The notes below the pieces were generated by a model that ran no database searches, was not told the DNA's origin, and was given only the letters and a program-made list of their open reading frames with translations. Below are positions 10,820 to 20,462 of a stretch of DNA of 64,000 bases, one piece after another (within the stretch, counting starts at the first letter, position 1; each line of letters starts with the position of its first letter). The DNA comes from Bonia amplexicaulis (taxonomy: Eukaryota > Streptophyta > Magnoliopsida > Poales > Poaceae): contig CM070747.1 of assembly GCA_036346245.1 (NCBI GenBank), positions 21,135,655 through 21,199,654 of the forward strand, written 5' to 3'. The translations under genes were made by a program, and so were the position numbers.

Positions 10820-12570
10820 CTGTGATCTCTCTCCCGCCATCAACATCGAACCAGCAGGTGCCAAACTCGTTATAAACGAGGAGCGCGCCCTTGTCACTCT
10901 CCGCGATGAGGGAGAACCAGTCGATCCAGAATGGATCTTGGACACCGGCGCATCGAATCATATGACGGGCGCACAGAACGCATTCTCCAAACTCGACACC
11001 AGCGTGCGCGGCTCCGTCAAGTTCAGCGACGCCTCGCGAGTCCGCATCGAGGGGTGCGACACTGTACTCTTCGCCTGCAAGAACGGCGATCACTGCGCAC
11101 TCACCGGCGTCTACTACATCCCGCGCCTCCGCAGCAACATTGTCAGCCTCGGCCAGCTGGACGAATCTCGCTGCAAGACGGAGATAGAGAATGGTGTCCT
11201 CACACTGCGCGACCCCAGCGTCATTTGTTGTGCGAGTTGGCGGGCGTCGGACGTCTCTATGTGCTCAACGTCGACATTGCATGCCCGCTTGCCTCGCGAC
11301 GAGGGGCAAGGAGGAGGCCTGGACATGGCATGCACGTTTCGGCCACCTCAACTTCGATTCGCTTTGCATGCTCGCTCGGCGCGGGATGGCGTGAGGTCTA
11401 CCGGAGCTTGAGCGCATAAATCAGGTTTGCGACGGCTGCCTGATTGGCAAGCAGAAGCGAACGCCGTTCCCCGCCGCGGCGGTGTACCGCGCGTCGGAGC
11501 GCCTCGATCTCGTCCACGGTGATATATGTGGGCCTATCACGCCGGCAACCCATGGCGGCAAGAGGTACTTCCTGTTGTTGATCGATGATCTAACCCGCTA
11601 CATGTGGCTCTTTCTGCTGGCGGTGAAAAGTGATGCTCCTGCAACCATCAAGCGTTTTAAGGCCAGCGTCGAGGTTGAGACCGGCCGCAAGCTGCGTGTA
11701 CTTCGCACGGACCGAGGAGGGGAATTCTCCTCCGTTGAGTTTGGTCTGTACTGCGCCAACGAGGGTGTCCAGCGGCACCTCACGGCGCCGTACTCCCCTC
11801 AGCAGAACGACGTGGTCGAACGCCGCAACCGCATTGCCAGGCCATGGCGCTACGCATGATGAAGGCGAAGGACATGCCGGGGAGTTCTGGGGTGAGGCGG
11901 TGTCCACTGCCGTCTTCATCCTAAACCGTTCATCGACAAAAAGTGTTCGCAACAAGACCCCATATGAGGCATGGAACGGTCGAATACCTACTGTGCATTA
12001 CTTCAAGACATTCGGGTGCGTTGTTTACGTCAAGGGCGTGAGACCGCATTTGAAGAAACTCGATGACCGAAGCAAGGCCATGGTGTTCCTCGGCTATGAA
12101 CCGGGAGCCAAGGCATATCGTGCTTACAACCCGGCGTCCCGGCGTGTTTGTGTCACCCGCTACGCCGTGTTCGATGAAGCGGCGAAGTGGGATTGGGCGG
12201 CTTCAGGAGAGTCTGTTGCGGCCTCCTTGGGCGATTCGTTCACCATCCACTACAAGGTGGTTTCCTCCTCGTGCCATCCAAAGATGGCGCCGGAGGCGTG
12301 CAAAGAACACCGGAACAATTGAGACGGCTCACAAAGACCGCCGCCACGCACTCCGGAACCCGCCATCGAGTTCATATCGCCCCCAACTGCTGAACCCAAC
12401 GTCGACAATGATCACGGGGCTCCACGGCGCTACAGAAGCATGGCCAACATCTTCGCCACTTCGAAGCCGGTGGAGCTCGACTCCGACGAGCTTCATTTAA
12501 TCACCACTCAGGCGCATCAGGTTTCATGAACTGCGCAAGAAGGCGGGCATCGTCGAGGTCGTCACACGAC
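10820..12570 (+). pseudogene. Copia element 1 protease-integrase remnant, RT deleted
   Basis: In order there are an aspartic protease motif WILDTGASNHMTG (about 10933), a pre-integrase region with HARFGHLNFDSLCML (about 11323) and CDGCLIGKQKR, and the integrase core from 11482. The core's acidic triad is visible: GDICGP, RTDRGGEF and the Glu of NDVVERRNR. The integrase C-terminal part VVYVKGVRPHLKKLDDRSK ends near 12200. Several frameshifts break the frame. After about 12500 the sequence passes straight to FHELRKKAGIVEV, the usual end of Copia RNase H. About 1.5 kb coding reverse transcriptase and most of RNase H is absent. Confidence 0.85.
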
Positions 12571-12573
12571 AGC

Positions 12574-12589
12574 AGGATTAGGGGGGAAT
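12574..12589 (+). other. Polypurine tract of Copia element 1
   Basis: AGGATTAGGGGGGAAT lies immediately before the 3' LTR and is the expected plus-strand primer. It is intact. Confidence 0.85.
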
Positions 12590-12923
12590 TGTTAGAAATT
12601 AATCCTATGCATGTATCTTTAATTTGGCTCATTTGTTTCCATGCATATAGTGCTAGTAACTCCATCAGTTTCCATGCATGTAGTGCTAGTAACTCCATCA
12701 GTTTTCATGCATGTAGTGTTGCTTGGTATACTTGTAACGGCATGCACTATAACCACATCCGTTACTAGGAGTTAGAAAGTCTTGTTTTGCATTATAAAAG
12801 GAAGAGAAAATGCTGTAATTTGTGAGTGGTACGCAGCACCAAAACATTCGTGTTCCATCCTGTGTATGCACTCCATTTGAAGCGTGAGCTAGAGATTTGA
12901 GAGATTAGCAAGGGCGGCTGACA
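12590..12923 (+). repeat. 3' LTR of Copia element 1
   Basis: A 334-bp copy of the 5' LTR with four transition differences (98.8% identity). Read in antisense from the host gene it adds codons and a TAA stop (12907-12905) to COA6-like exon 3, and could supply its 3' end. Confidence 0.95.
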
Positions 12924-13333
12924 GGCCCGGCGGTCCTCTGCCGGTCGAAGTGCTTCACCTACCAAAAAAAATCGAAACCAAGTGTTAAAAGAAACTAGAA
13001 AAAAGACGTGAATCATGAAGGGATAAATCGACGGGGGTTGGCAGCGAGGCAGAGGCGGATTAGGACTTACCCAGGTGGGGCGGCAGCTGTTGACGAAGTT
13101 GGCGCTGGGCTTCTTGCAGTTGGCAGGGTAGAGGAGCCCTGTGGTGGCGATCTCAGTGGGCTTCTTGTCCGCGTGCTTCTCCACACACGCATAGAAGGCG
13201 TTTCGTGTCTTAGGAGAATTGAAGCGCCTCCGTCAGTGATGGAAAGGAAGGAAGAGGAGACGGTTAGGGGGTAAGGCTCGGGGTTGGTTACCATGTAGCA
13301 GGATTCGCGGCCCTTGGAGAGGACGTCGGCCAT
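12905..13333 (-). CDS. COA6: COA6-like cytochrome c oxidase assembly protein, C-terminus rewritten by Copia insertion
   Basis: Three exons on the minus strand: 13333-13292 (14 codons), 13208-13071 (46 codons) and 12958 onwards, with GT donors at 13291 and 13070 and AG acceptors. The protein starts MADVLSKGRESCYM. It has a CX9C pair (C-YMTRNAFYA-C, residues 12-22) and a CX10C pair (C-KKPSANFVNS-C, residues 45-56), then RPTW and VKHFDRQ. This is the layout of COA6, a twin-CXnC protein of the mitochondrial intermembrane space that helps deliver copper to cytochrome oxidase subunit 2. The Copia element interrupts exon 3 at GGGCC. The frame then reads into the LTR as PVSRPC and stops at 12905, giving 77 residues with all four cysteines. 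The uninterrupted gene would encode 97. Recalled relatives have some 15-20 more residues between HFDRQ and GPISLPQ, so an older in-frame loss is possible. Family call good; current expression unknown. Confidence 0.78.
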
Positions 13334-14079
13334 GATGACTCCGCCGCGGCCCCGAACTTCGGGAGCGAGCAGGGGAGGGAGAGGTGGGGAAGGCAGCGGC
13401 GCAGGAGGAGAGGGTGGGGAGCAGGGGTAGGTTAGGGCGGGTGAGTGGCACGAGCACATCGATCTGTGCGGGGAAGGGGTGATTTCGGCATGGATGTTCG
13501 CTGGAGGAGCGGGGTGCAACGTCTGCGTTGGACTAGTGACGGACGACTTGATAGTTTTGGAAGGCAGATGAACCACAGGATGAACCACTGTCACCAACTC
13601 ATTTTTTAAGTAGTAGAGATTACGAACCATTATTATATCCTATGTTCATCCTACAATATAAGTTCGGTATATATATCTAGGAATCATATTATTCAAGTAA
13701 TTTTTAATGTTGTTAAACTGTGCCTTCTCTCGCATTTACTACCGCTGCCAAACCATTTTTACTTCTTCCCCTCTCGAGTCTTGACGCCAAGACGCGGCGG
13801 CCCCACACGCAGGGACTGACACGCACGCGCTCTCTGGACGCTGGGCCCCACACGGATGGGTCGAAACGAAGCACCCGGGAAATCAACGCACGGGGGATCA
13901 TCCTACGATCGACTCAAACGGACGGCCGCGATGCGCCGGGGTTCAGACGTCTCAAGACGCGTCTCCCAGGCTGACACCTGGGCCCCACCACCACCGTTTT
14001 TACGGGTCCCACGAGACAGACAGAGAGAGACGCTTCCCTCCTCTTCTCCCATCCCATCGATTGATATGGTTGCCCCCCC
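13334..14079. promoter_or_regulatory. Divergent intergenic region between COA6-like and BOR genes
   Basis: About 750 bp separates the COA6-like start codon (minus) from the BOR TATA box (plus). Both ends are GC-rich and the middle (13590-13720) is AT-rich. Long antisense frames here look like by-products of GC content. It probably contains both core promoters; no specific operator is recognised. Confidence 0.5.
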
Positions 14080-14087
14080 TATAAATA
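14080..14087 (+). promoter_or_regulatory. TATA box of BOR gene
   Basis: TATAAATA in a GC-rich context, after a pyrimidine/C run. Transcription would be expected to start about 25-30 bases downstream, near 14105-14115. Confidence 0.6.
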
Positions 14088-14104
14088 GGCGGCCATTGCA
14101 GAGG

Positions 14105-15554
14105 GAGAGGCCACCGATCGACTCGCCACTTACCCCTCGCCTCCGCCCACCGACGCCTAGGGTTTCGCACCTCGCGTCGCGGTGGAGGCGGCATTGCCGC
14201 TGCCATCGCACTACCGCGCATCTCGGACTCGAACCTCCGCCTCCCCGACCTCCTCTCCTCAGCTGGTACGCCTCGATTCGCTCGCCTAATCCCGTAAACC
14301 TGGAAAGTTTGCTACATTTGATGTTCGTGCGCATCGTTGCTTGGTTTCGCCGCTCGGCGCCTTAGGATCATCTGGACCTCGATTTTGGCTGTGTCAATTC
14401 GGTGAGTGATTTTTCTAGTAGATTCAACGTGTTTGAGGAAATGTAGATTCGTTGCTACATTATTGTACTGTTCCGTAGCGTTTAATTTTCTTTGCAGGTG
14501 GCTTACCCCACGTGCAGTTGTTCACCAATTCGTTTATTTGCAGCAGCAAGGAACCCGTAGGGTGAATTGTGCTTGGCCATATTGATTTATCCTAGATAAT
14601 GTTTCTCACATTTTCCGCTTAATGGGCTCCCATAACAGCTTTGTCGGATGCATGCAATCCCATGCAAAATTATCTTACCATTTTAAAATCCCAGCAGTTC
14701 CTCATGATGCTTTTGCGTATTGTTACATGGTTCGAAACATCAATGCTTTCCCTTAAAGAAAAAAGGGAACATAAATGCTTGGTTCCAAATAGGGCCTAAT
14801 TTGAAATTTTCGATCGCATTTGCAACATGCTATTTTATATACGGAGGAAATCGGACAACTTTGATTAGCTATTTTAAGCAGAGCATATCCATAGCATAGT
14901 CTCTGTTTTTTGCCAAGCCAAAGATGCGATCAGATCTTTGATTTCTTAATTATATTCATCCAAGTAGGGAGCTTCAGTACCAAACTACCAATTTCCCCTG
15001 GCCCCTCCCTTCTTGGGTGGTTCTATGTATCAATCAGTTGATAACTGCATTTACCAAATTTAACATGCCAAACTGTTTGCGCTAATGTTCCCTGTTTTGT
15101 TTGCCCGAGACCTTTTTTTGGTCTTTGCAGCTGTCAACATACTTATGAAAAATGTGCTGATACTATGAATGGAAATGTAAAGCTAAAGATAGCATCAGGT
15201 TAAAAAGAGAAAATCGAGGGAACCAAATTATATCTTGCTATGGTTGGAAGACCAGTCAAAATTTGACCCCTCCAATGTGCTACATATATAGCATAACAGA
15301 GAGGGACACATCAAATTGGACCAACCTTCCTATTCCTTTTAGCTGCTGCTTCATTTGCTAGTTATGTCTTAATTCTTTCAGAGACAAAATCTAAAATTAC
15401 GGGGCAACATTTTATGCGGTAATGCAGCCCGATCCATTCTTTTCATGCACAGTTTGCTTCTGGAACTCAACTGACATTTTCTGCGAAAATACCATGTACT
15501 TGTTAGAAACGTCATTTACATGTTTGTAAACCCCACGCATGCCTTTTTCAGATC
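14105..15554 (+). other. 5' UTR exons and leader introns of the BOR gene
   Basis: The leader probably starts near 14105. Donor sites are plausible at 14265 (GGTACG) and 14401 (CGGTGAGT). A short middle exon may start after TTTGCAG at 14498. A last acceptor (TTTTTCAG) at 15551 lies three bases before the start codon. The region is therefore a leader of roughly 0.2-0.4 kb split by up to 1.1 kb of intron. Exact splicing cannot be fixed from sequence. Confidence 0.55.
14321..14365 (+). CDS. Possible upstream ORF in BOR leader (14 codons)
   Basis: ATG TTC GTG ... CCT TAG encodes MFVRIVAWFRRSAP. It is in the mature leader only if the first leader exon runs to the donor at 14401 and not 14265. Upstream ORFs in Arabidopsis BOR1 leaders are known to repress translation at high boron. 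Whether this one acts similarly is inference. Confidence 0.3.
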   Translation: MFVRIVAWFRRSAP

Positions 15555-18500
15555 ATGGAACCTAAGAAAGCCCCATTTAAGGGAGTGGTTGACGATTTCA
15601 GAGGAAGAGCAGCTTGCTACAAACAAGATTGGCACAATGGGTTCCGTTCTGGGTTCAGGTCTGCAGCTTAACCTCACACCATCAATGTTCATTTAAATGT
15701 ACATCTCTCTTTAATTTTTCATGTTGTGTTGACTATGTTACACGCAATCTATTGTCAGGATATTGGCACCTACATTGTACATCTTCTTTGCATCTGCACT
15801 TCCTGTCATCGCCTTTGGAGAGCAATTGAGTAAAGATACAGGTTGGCTGTTCTTCCTTCCACTGTCTGGATCAGTAGCAGTTTACCCATTTGTAGTTACT
15901 GCCATGATGTGCTACATCCTTCCCTTTTCTGTCCATGCTGCTTGATTAAAAAAGGAAGGGAAATATATAGCCATTTACCTGCATATTAATTTTTGTTTCG
16001 AACATGGGAATAAAAGAAAATAGTAGTAACAGTTTTGCTCCATTTCTTGGACCTTCTTTTTTTTTTTTGAAACGGAGCTCCATGTCTTTGACTTCACATT
16101 TTAGAGGAGAATAACCAAGCAGGTAATTCTGGATCCTTTTTCTTAGGCACACCTACTGACAAATAAATTTTGTGTTTTTTCAGATGGTGCACTGACCACA
16201 GTTGAGACATTAGCATCTACTGCCATATGTGGCATCATACATTCTATAATGGGCGGACAGCCACTGCTGATTGTGGGAGTTGCAGAACCAACTATTATCA
16301 TGTACACTTATCTCTACAGCTTTGCCAAAAATCAGCCGAGCCTTGGAGAACGATTATTTCTTCCGTGGGCCGGATGGTAAGGGATGATAAGTTGAATAAA
16401 TCCTGCTCTTATTTGCCGTTCAGTCACACTAAATGCTACCTATATTTCTTTTTCTTTTTTGCCATTGACAGGGTTTGCATCTGGACTGCTGTCATGCTGT
16501 TCCTCATGTCAATGTTTAATGCTGCAGTTATTATAAATAGATTTACAAGGTTTGCAGGAGAACTATTTGGAATGTTGATCACAATTCTGTTCATGCAAGA
16601 AGCTATCAAGGTATACAATTTGCTAGTTATTCAATCTAAGTTGTGTACTAATTTAGTAGATAGTTACTCACTACATGGCCTGTGTTCTGCAGGGGATGTT
16701 GAGTGAATTCAGTGTGCCTGAGGATAAAGACCACAGCCTACCGATATACCAGTTCCAATGGGTATATGTTAATGGTCTGCTTGGAATTATCTTCTCAATG
16801 GGCCTGCTCTATACTGCAATAGGGAGCAGGAGTGCGAGGTCATCGCTATACGGCGCTGGTTTGTCACATTTATCTATATACTTTTGATCCCACAGTGGTC
16901 TCCATATACCAACAACTAATGCTCCAGCTAATTTAACCTGCAGGGTGGCAAAGGAGCTTAATTGCTGACTATGGCGTTCCACTCATGGTCGTACTGTGGA
17001 CAGCATTGTCATATTCATTGCCAAGCAAGATCCCTTCAGGGGTTCCTAGGAGGCTCTTTACCCCACTTCCTTGGGAACCCAAGTCACTGCAGCATTGGAC
17101 AGTAGCGAAGGTAATAAGGCAGTTTACTTTGATTTCAGGATCTAACTGTAGATATGTGTGATCTCAGAATTTTGATACTCTTTTCATTAATGCACCTGCA
17201 GGATTTGTTTTCTGTCCCTCCAGTGTACATATTTCTGGCTATTGTGCCTGCTGCGATGGTTGCTGGGCTCTATTTCTTTGATCATAGTGTAGCTTCACAG
17301 ATGGCTCAGCAGAAGGAATTTAATTTGAAGAACCCATCGGCCTACCATTATGACATATTGGTCCTGAGCTTTATGGTATGATGTATTAATGTGCCATTTG
17401 TAGTTGCCTCTTTAGCATAAATTCTTTTGTAAGATTATGGATGCCAGTCCTATTAGAATTTTGAAGGGTTTATCTGTAAATTCCTACTGCTTACGGGAAC
17501 TAGAAAAATATAACCAATTTGACAATAGGTGGAAAAATGTGGTTACAAATGTATATAGGACAGAGAGAACTTTAATGTTTCCTCCTTTTCTCAAAGTACA
17601 GAAATGCCATGTAGGTCTTGATTTGTGGCCTTCTTGGCATTCCTCCATCTAATGGAGTACTTCCCCAGTCCCCCATGCACACAAGAAGCCTTGCTATCCT
17701 CAAGAGGCAGGTTGGTGATTTTCGCAGGTCTATGTCCGTCATTTTTCTATTCAGTTTAACGTTTCTCATCTGTTGCTTTTCGTTCAAATAGTTGCTTCGC
17801 AAAAAGATGGTCCGAACTGCCAAGGAGGGTATGATGAACAATGCTAGCAGTTCTGAAGTTTACGGCAAGATGCAAGAAGTTTTCATCAAAATGGATGATA
17901 AAAGCAGTGTGAGTAGTTACGCCCTAAAACATGTATTATATTATCCTATGATTTCCTCGCTACACTACTAATTACAACGCGCTTCATACTGCTTTCATGC
18001 TTCTTTTCCACCTTTGTTTTTTTGGAGAGGGCCTTTCCACCTTTCTTTTGAATTTTGCTCCATGCATAAAAATATCTCTACAACATCTTGCAGCCTGGTT
18101 CTGTTCACAAAGAACTGAAAGACTTGAAGGATGCAGTTATTCCAGAGGGGAATGGGGCAGGGAGAGTGTCTGAAGTATTTGATCCTGAAAAACATCTAGA
18201 AGCTTACTTGCCTGTCCGAGTGAATGAGCAGAGAGTAAGCAATCTGCTGCAGTCCCTGTTGGTTGGTGGTTGTGTTGGAGTTATGCCTATCATTCAGAAG
18301 ATACCGACATCAGTTCTTTGGGGTTACTTTGCTTATATGTCCATTGATAGCCTTCCTGGGAACCAGTTCTGGGAGAGGATACAACTTCTGTTCATCGTAC
18401 CTCAACGGCGCTATAAGTAAGCCTCTATTAGCTGCATCCTGTATCTATTCATTTCTTTTCAGCATGTGTGAATCTAATAAGCAGGCTACTGTGTTTCATT

Positions 18501-19656
18501 TTGTCTTAAGCCAGTTTTTCTTTCAGGAATCCAGAACTTGTAGTACTTATTTATTTGTTATAATTTGGGCAGGGTTCTTGAAGGTGCCCATGCATCCTTC
18601 TTGGAGTCAGTGCCATTCAACAAAATATCTGCCTTCACGCTTTTCCAGCTGATTTATCTCTTGATCGTCTTTGGGATGACATGGATACCAGTAGCAGGAA
18701 TCCTCTTCCCGCTTTTGTTCTTCTCTCTCATTGCCATTAGGCAGCATTTACTCCCGAAATTTTTTGATCCACGCCACCTGTGGGAATTGGATGCAGCTGA
18801 GTACGAAGAACTTAAGGGTGTGCACCGTGATCCATCAATGGTACAAATTCTTCTCCCTCCCGGCTCTATTTACTGCCCATTCAGTTTCCTGAAGCACACT
18901 TAATACAGGCCACTTGATCCCTAGTTCATATGTTTGATGAATATATTTTGTCCTTGAACAATATAACATATACCCTTCTGATCAACTGAAATTCAGCAAT
19001 GGCTCTAGGTCTACAAGGTTATTTGCATATCTTTTTAGCACTATTCTATACTGTTTATTTACTTACCTGGAGCATACTTAATATAGGACACACAGCATTT
19101 TATTTTTCATTGGATCAAATTGAGCATTTCCAGTTAATGTAGTCAAATAATTAAAATCTTTCAAACAATATAGCCTTATGTTTATGTGCAGGTTAGCAGT
19201 GTCCCTTGACCTACTAGGATCTATATACCTTACATTTCCATCATCTGAGATGACCTGAATCATTTTGTTTGGTTTTTTACGCAGGAGGAAGATGAGTCTG
19301 CTTCACGCTGCAGCGATGCCTACCCTGAATATGCTTCTGAGATATTGGATGAATTCACTACTAATCGTGGAGAATTGAAGCGCAGGGCCATGAGTTTCCG
19401 CAACGAGAGGCTGATGCAGGTAGCAACTTAGATCCCTGGCATGGCTGATTTTTACACTAACAATGCTCGTAGCAAAATCATATATTTACCGATCCTTTTC
19501 CAAAGTTGCTCATTAATTTCCCATCAACCTTCGTATTTTCGTAGAATAACCCCGAGTTGAAACTTAGTATTTCATATTTTGGTTTGACAGCTTAATTCGG
19601 TCAAGATGACAAGAGAGTTTTCTCAGATTCCTACTTTTACCCCTCCACGACCCTAA
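15555..19656 (+). CDS. BOR4-like: Boron/borate transporter, BOR4/Bot1-type (SLC4-like)
   Basis: Thirteen coding exons: 15555-15658, 15759-15841, 16184-16376, 16472-16610, 16693-16858, 16944-17110, 17202-17375, 17615-17710, 17792-17908, 18094-18416, 18573-18840, 19285-19419 and 19591-19656. All use GT-AG junctions and total 2031 bases, or 676 residues, the normal family length. The start follows the last leader acceptor and gives MEPKKAPFKGVVDDF. Family marks are CYKQDWHNGFRSGF, GGQPLLIVGVAEPT (about 86-99), NRFTRFAGELFGML, SLIADYGVPLMV, PPSNGVLPQSPMHT and LPVRVNEQRVSNLLQ (about 452-466). Repeated hydrophobic segments fit a plasma-membrane exporter of borate from roots or into xylem. The sequence is closer to Arabidopsis BOR4 and barley Bot1 than to BOR1 as I recall them. 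A single YGKM (398-401) remains of the tyrosine sorting motifs. No frame damage is seen. Exon 8 uses the acceptor at 17614. Confidence 0.93.
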
Positions 19657-20210
19657 CTATGGAAGGAGATGGGAAGACTAGTCTTTCAAACACTACAAAG
19701 CAAGATGCTTCGGTGCGAAGTGAGTGTTATCGCTGAATCACGATTCATAAGATTCTTTTATACGTTTAGTGATTAAGTAATGACATACAAGATACTGACC
19801 TGGGGGCAAATACACGGGGAAGAAGGGAGAATTTTGTCAGAATTGGACATGCAAAGGAAGTGCCAGTGGCTGCACGGGGAAAAGAAAATTTGTGTATGTA
19901 ATTGTTGTGCAAAAGAAAAGAAATGGGAGGGGGATAGAAATAATAGAATTAACGGTGTATTTTCTTGTTGTGATGTGCAATATTACTAATTGAATGGATC
20001 ACCACACGATTGATTAGAGTTAACAGTGTTTTTTTTGTGATGTTCATTATTGCTAATTCAACGCGCAATGCATGTCAAACGTTTCCATGTGCTGTTTGTA
20101 TCTTTCGCCTCATCCTTTTCCTGGTGACCCACTTTAGGTGCCGCTTGGAACGCGAGAATTGAACTGTTTCTTATGATATTTCTATGTTCTGAATATGTCT
20201 TTAATTTGTA
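19657..20210 (+). other. BOR 3' UTR and downstream flank
   Basis: Sequence after the stop is AT-rich with no further coding exon. The 3' UTR probably ends within a few hundred bases. The open frame at 19780-19989 lies in this region and has no recognisable product. Confidence 0.5.
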
Positions 20211-20462
20211 CTCACTCCGTCTATAAATGTATGTTATTTTTGATTTTTTACAGTCTTCAATACAAGACCTGGACTATAATTTACTATCATAATATACTAA
20301 CAAAAATAATAATAAAATATATATTATGAAGGAATTTTGCAACACAAATTCAATGGTATTATTTTCATGTAGTAAATCTATATCCTTTAACATATATTAA
20401 TGGTCAAAGCTTTAAAAGCTTGTACGAAATTCACAGCGATCTATATTTGTGGACAAAGGATG
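20211..20462. mobile_element. Stowaway-like MITE
   Basis: An approximately 252-bp AT-rich element starts CTCACTCCGTCTATAAATG and ends CAAATATA-like in inverted, diverged form, with ...GGACAAAGGATG at the right. It is flanked by TA on both sides (20209-20210 and 20463-20464). The CTCMCTCCGTC start is the hallmark of grass Stowaway (Tc1/mariner-derived) MITEs. No coding capacity. Confidence 0.7.

Larger units (their letters stand above)
9453..12923 (+). mobile_element. Young Copia LTR retrotransposon lacking reverse transcriptase
   Basis: Two 334-bp direct LTRs (9453-9786 and 12590-12923) differ at four positions, all transitions. The element is flanked by a perfect 5-bp duplication, GGCCC, at 9448-9452 and 12924-12928. 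A primer-binding site TGGTATCAGAGC (complementary to initiator tRNA-Met) follows the 5' LTR. A purine tract precedes the 3' LTR. The 2.8-kb interior encodes gag, protease and integrase remnants, then jumps to the last residues of RNase H. It is inserted in the last exon of the COA6-like gene, in the opposite orientation. Confidence 0.95.

Noticed and set aside
13067..13630. 187-residue continuous minus-strand frame over the COA6-like gene
   Set aside because: It reads through both introns in the wrong frame for the CX9C protein. The spliced model restores the family motifs exactly.
13856..14365. 169-residue plus-strand frame upstream of BOR
   Set aside because: It starts upstream of the TATA box and spans promoter and leader. 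Only its last 14 codons are kept, as a possible upstream ORF.
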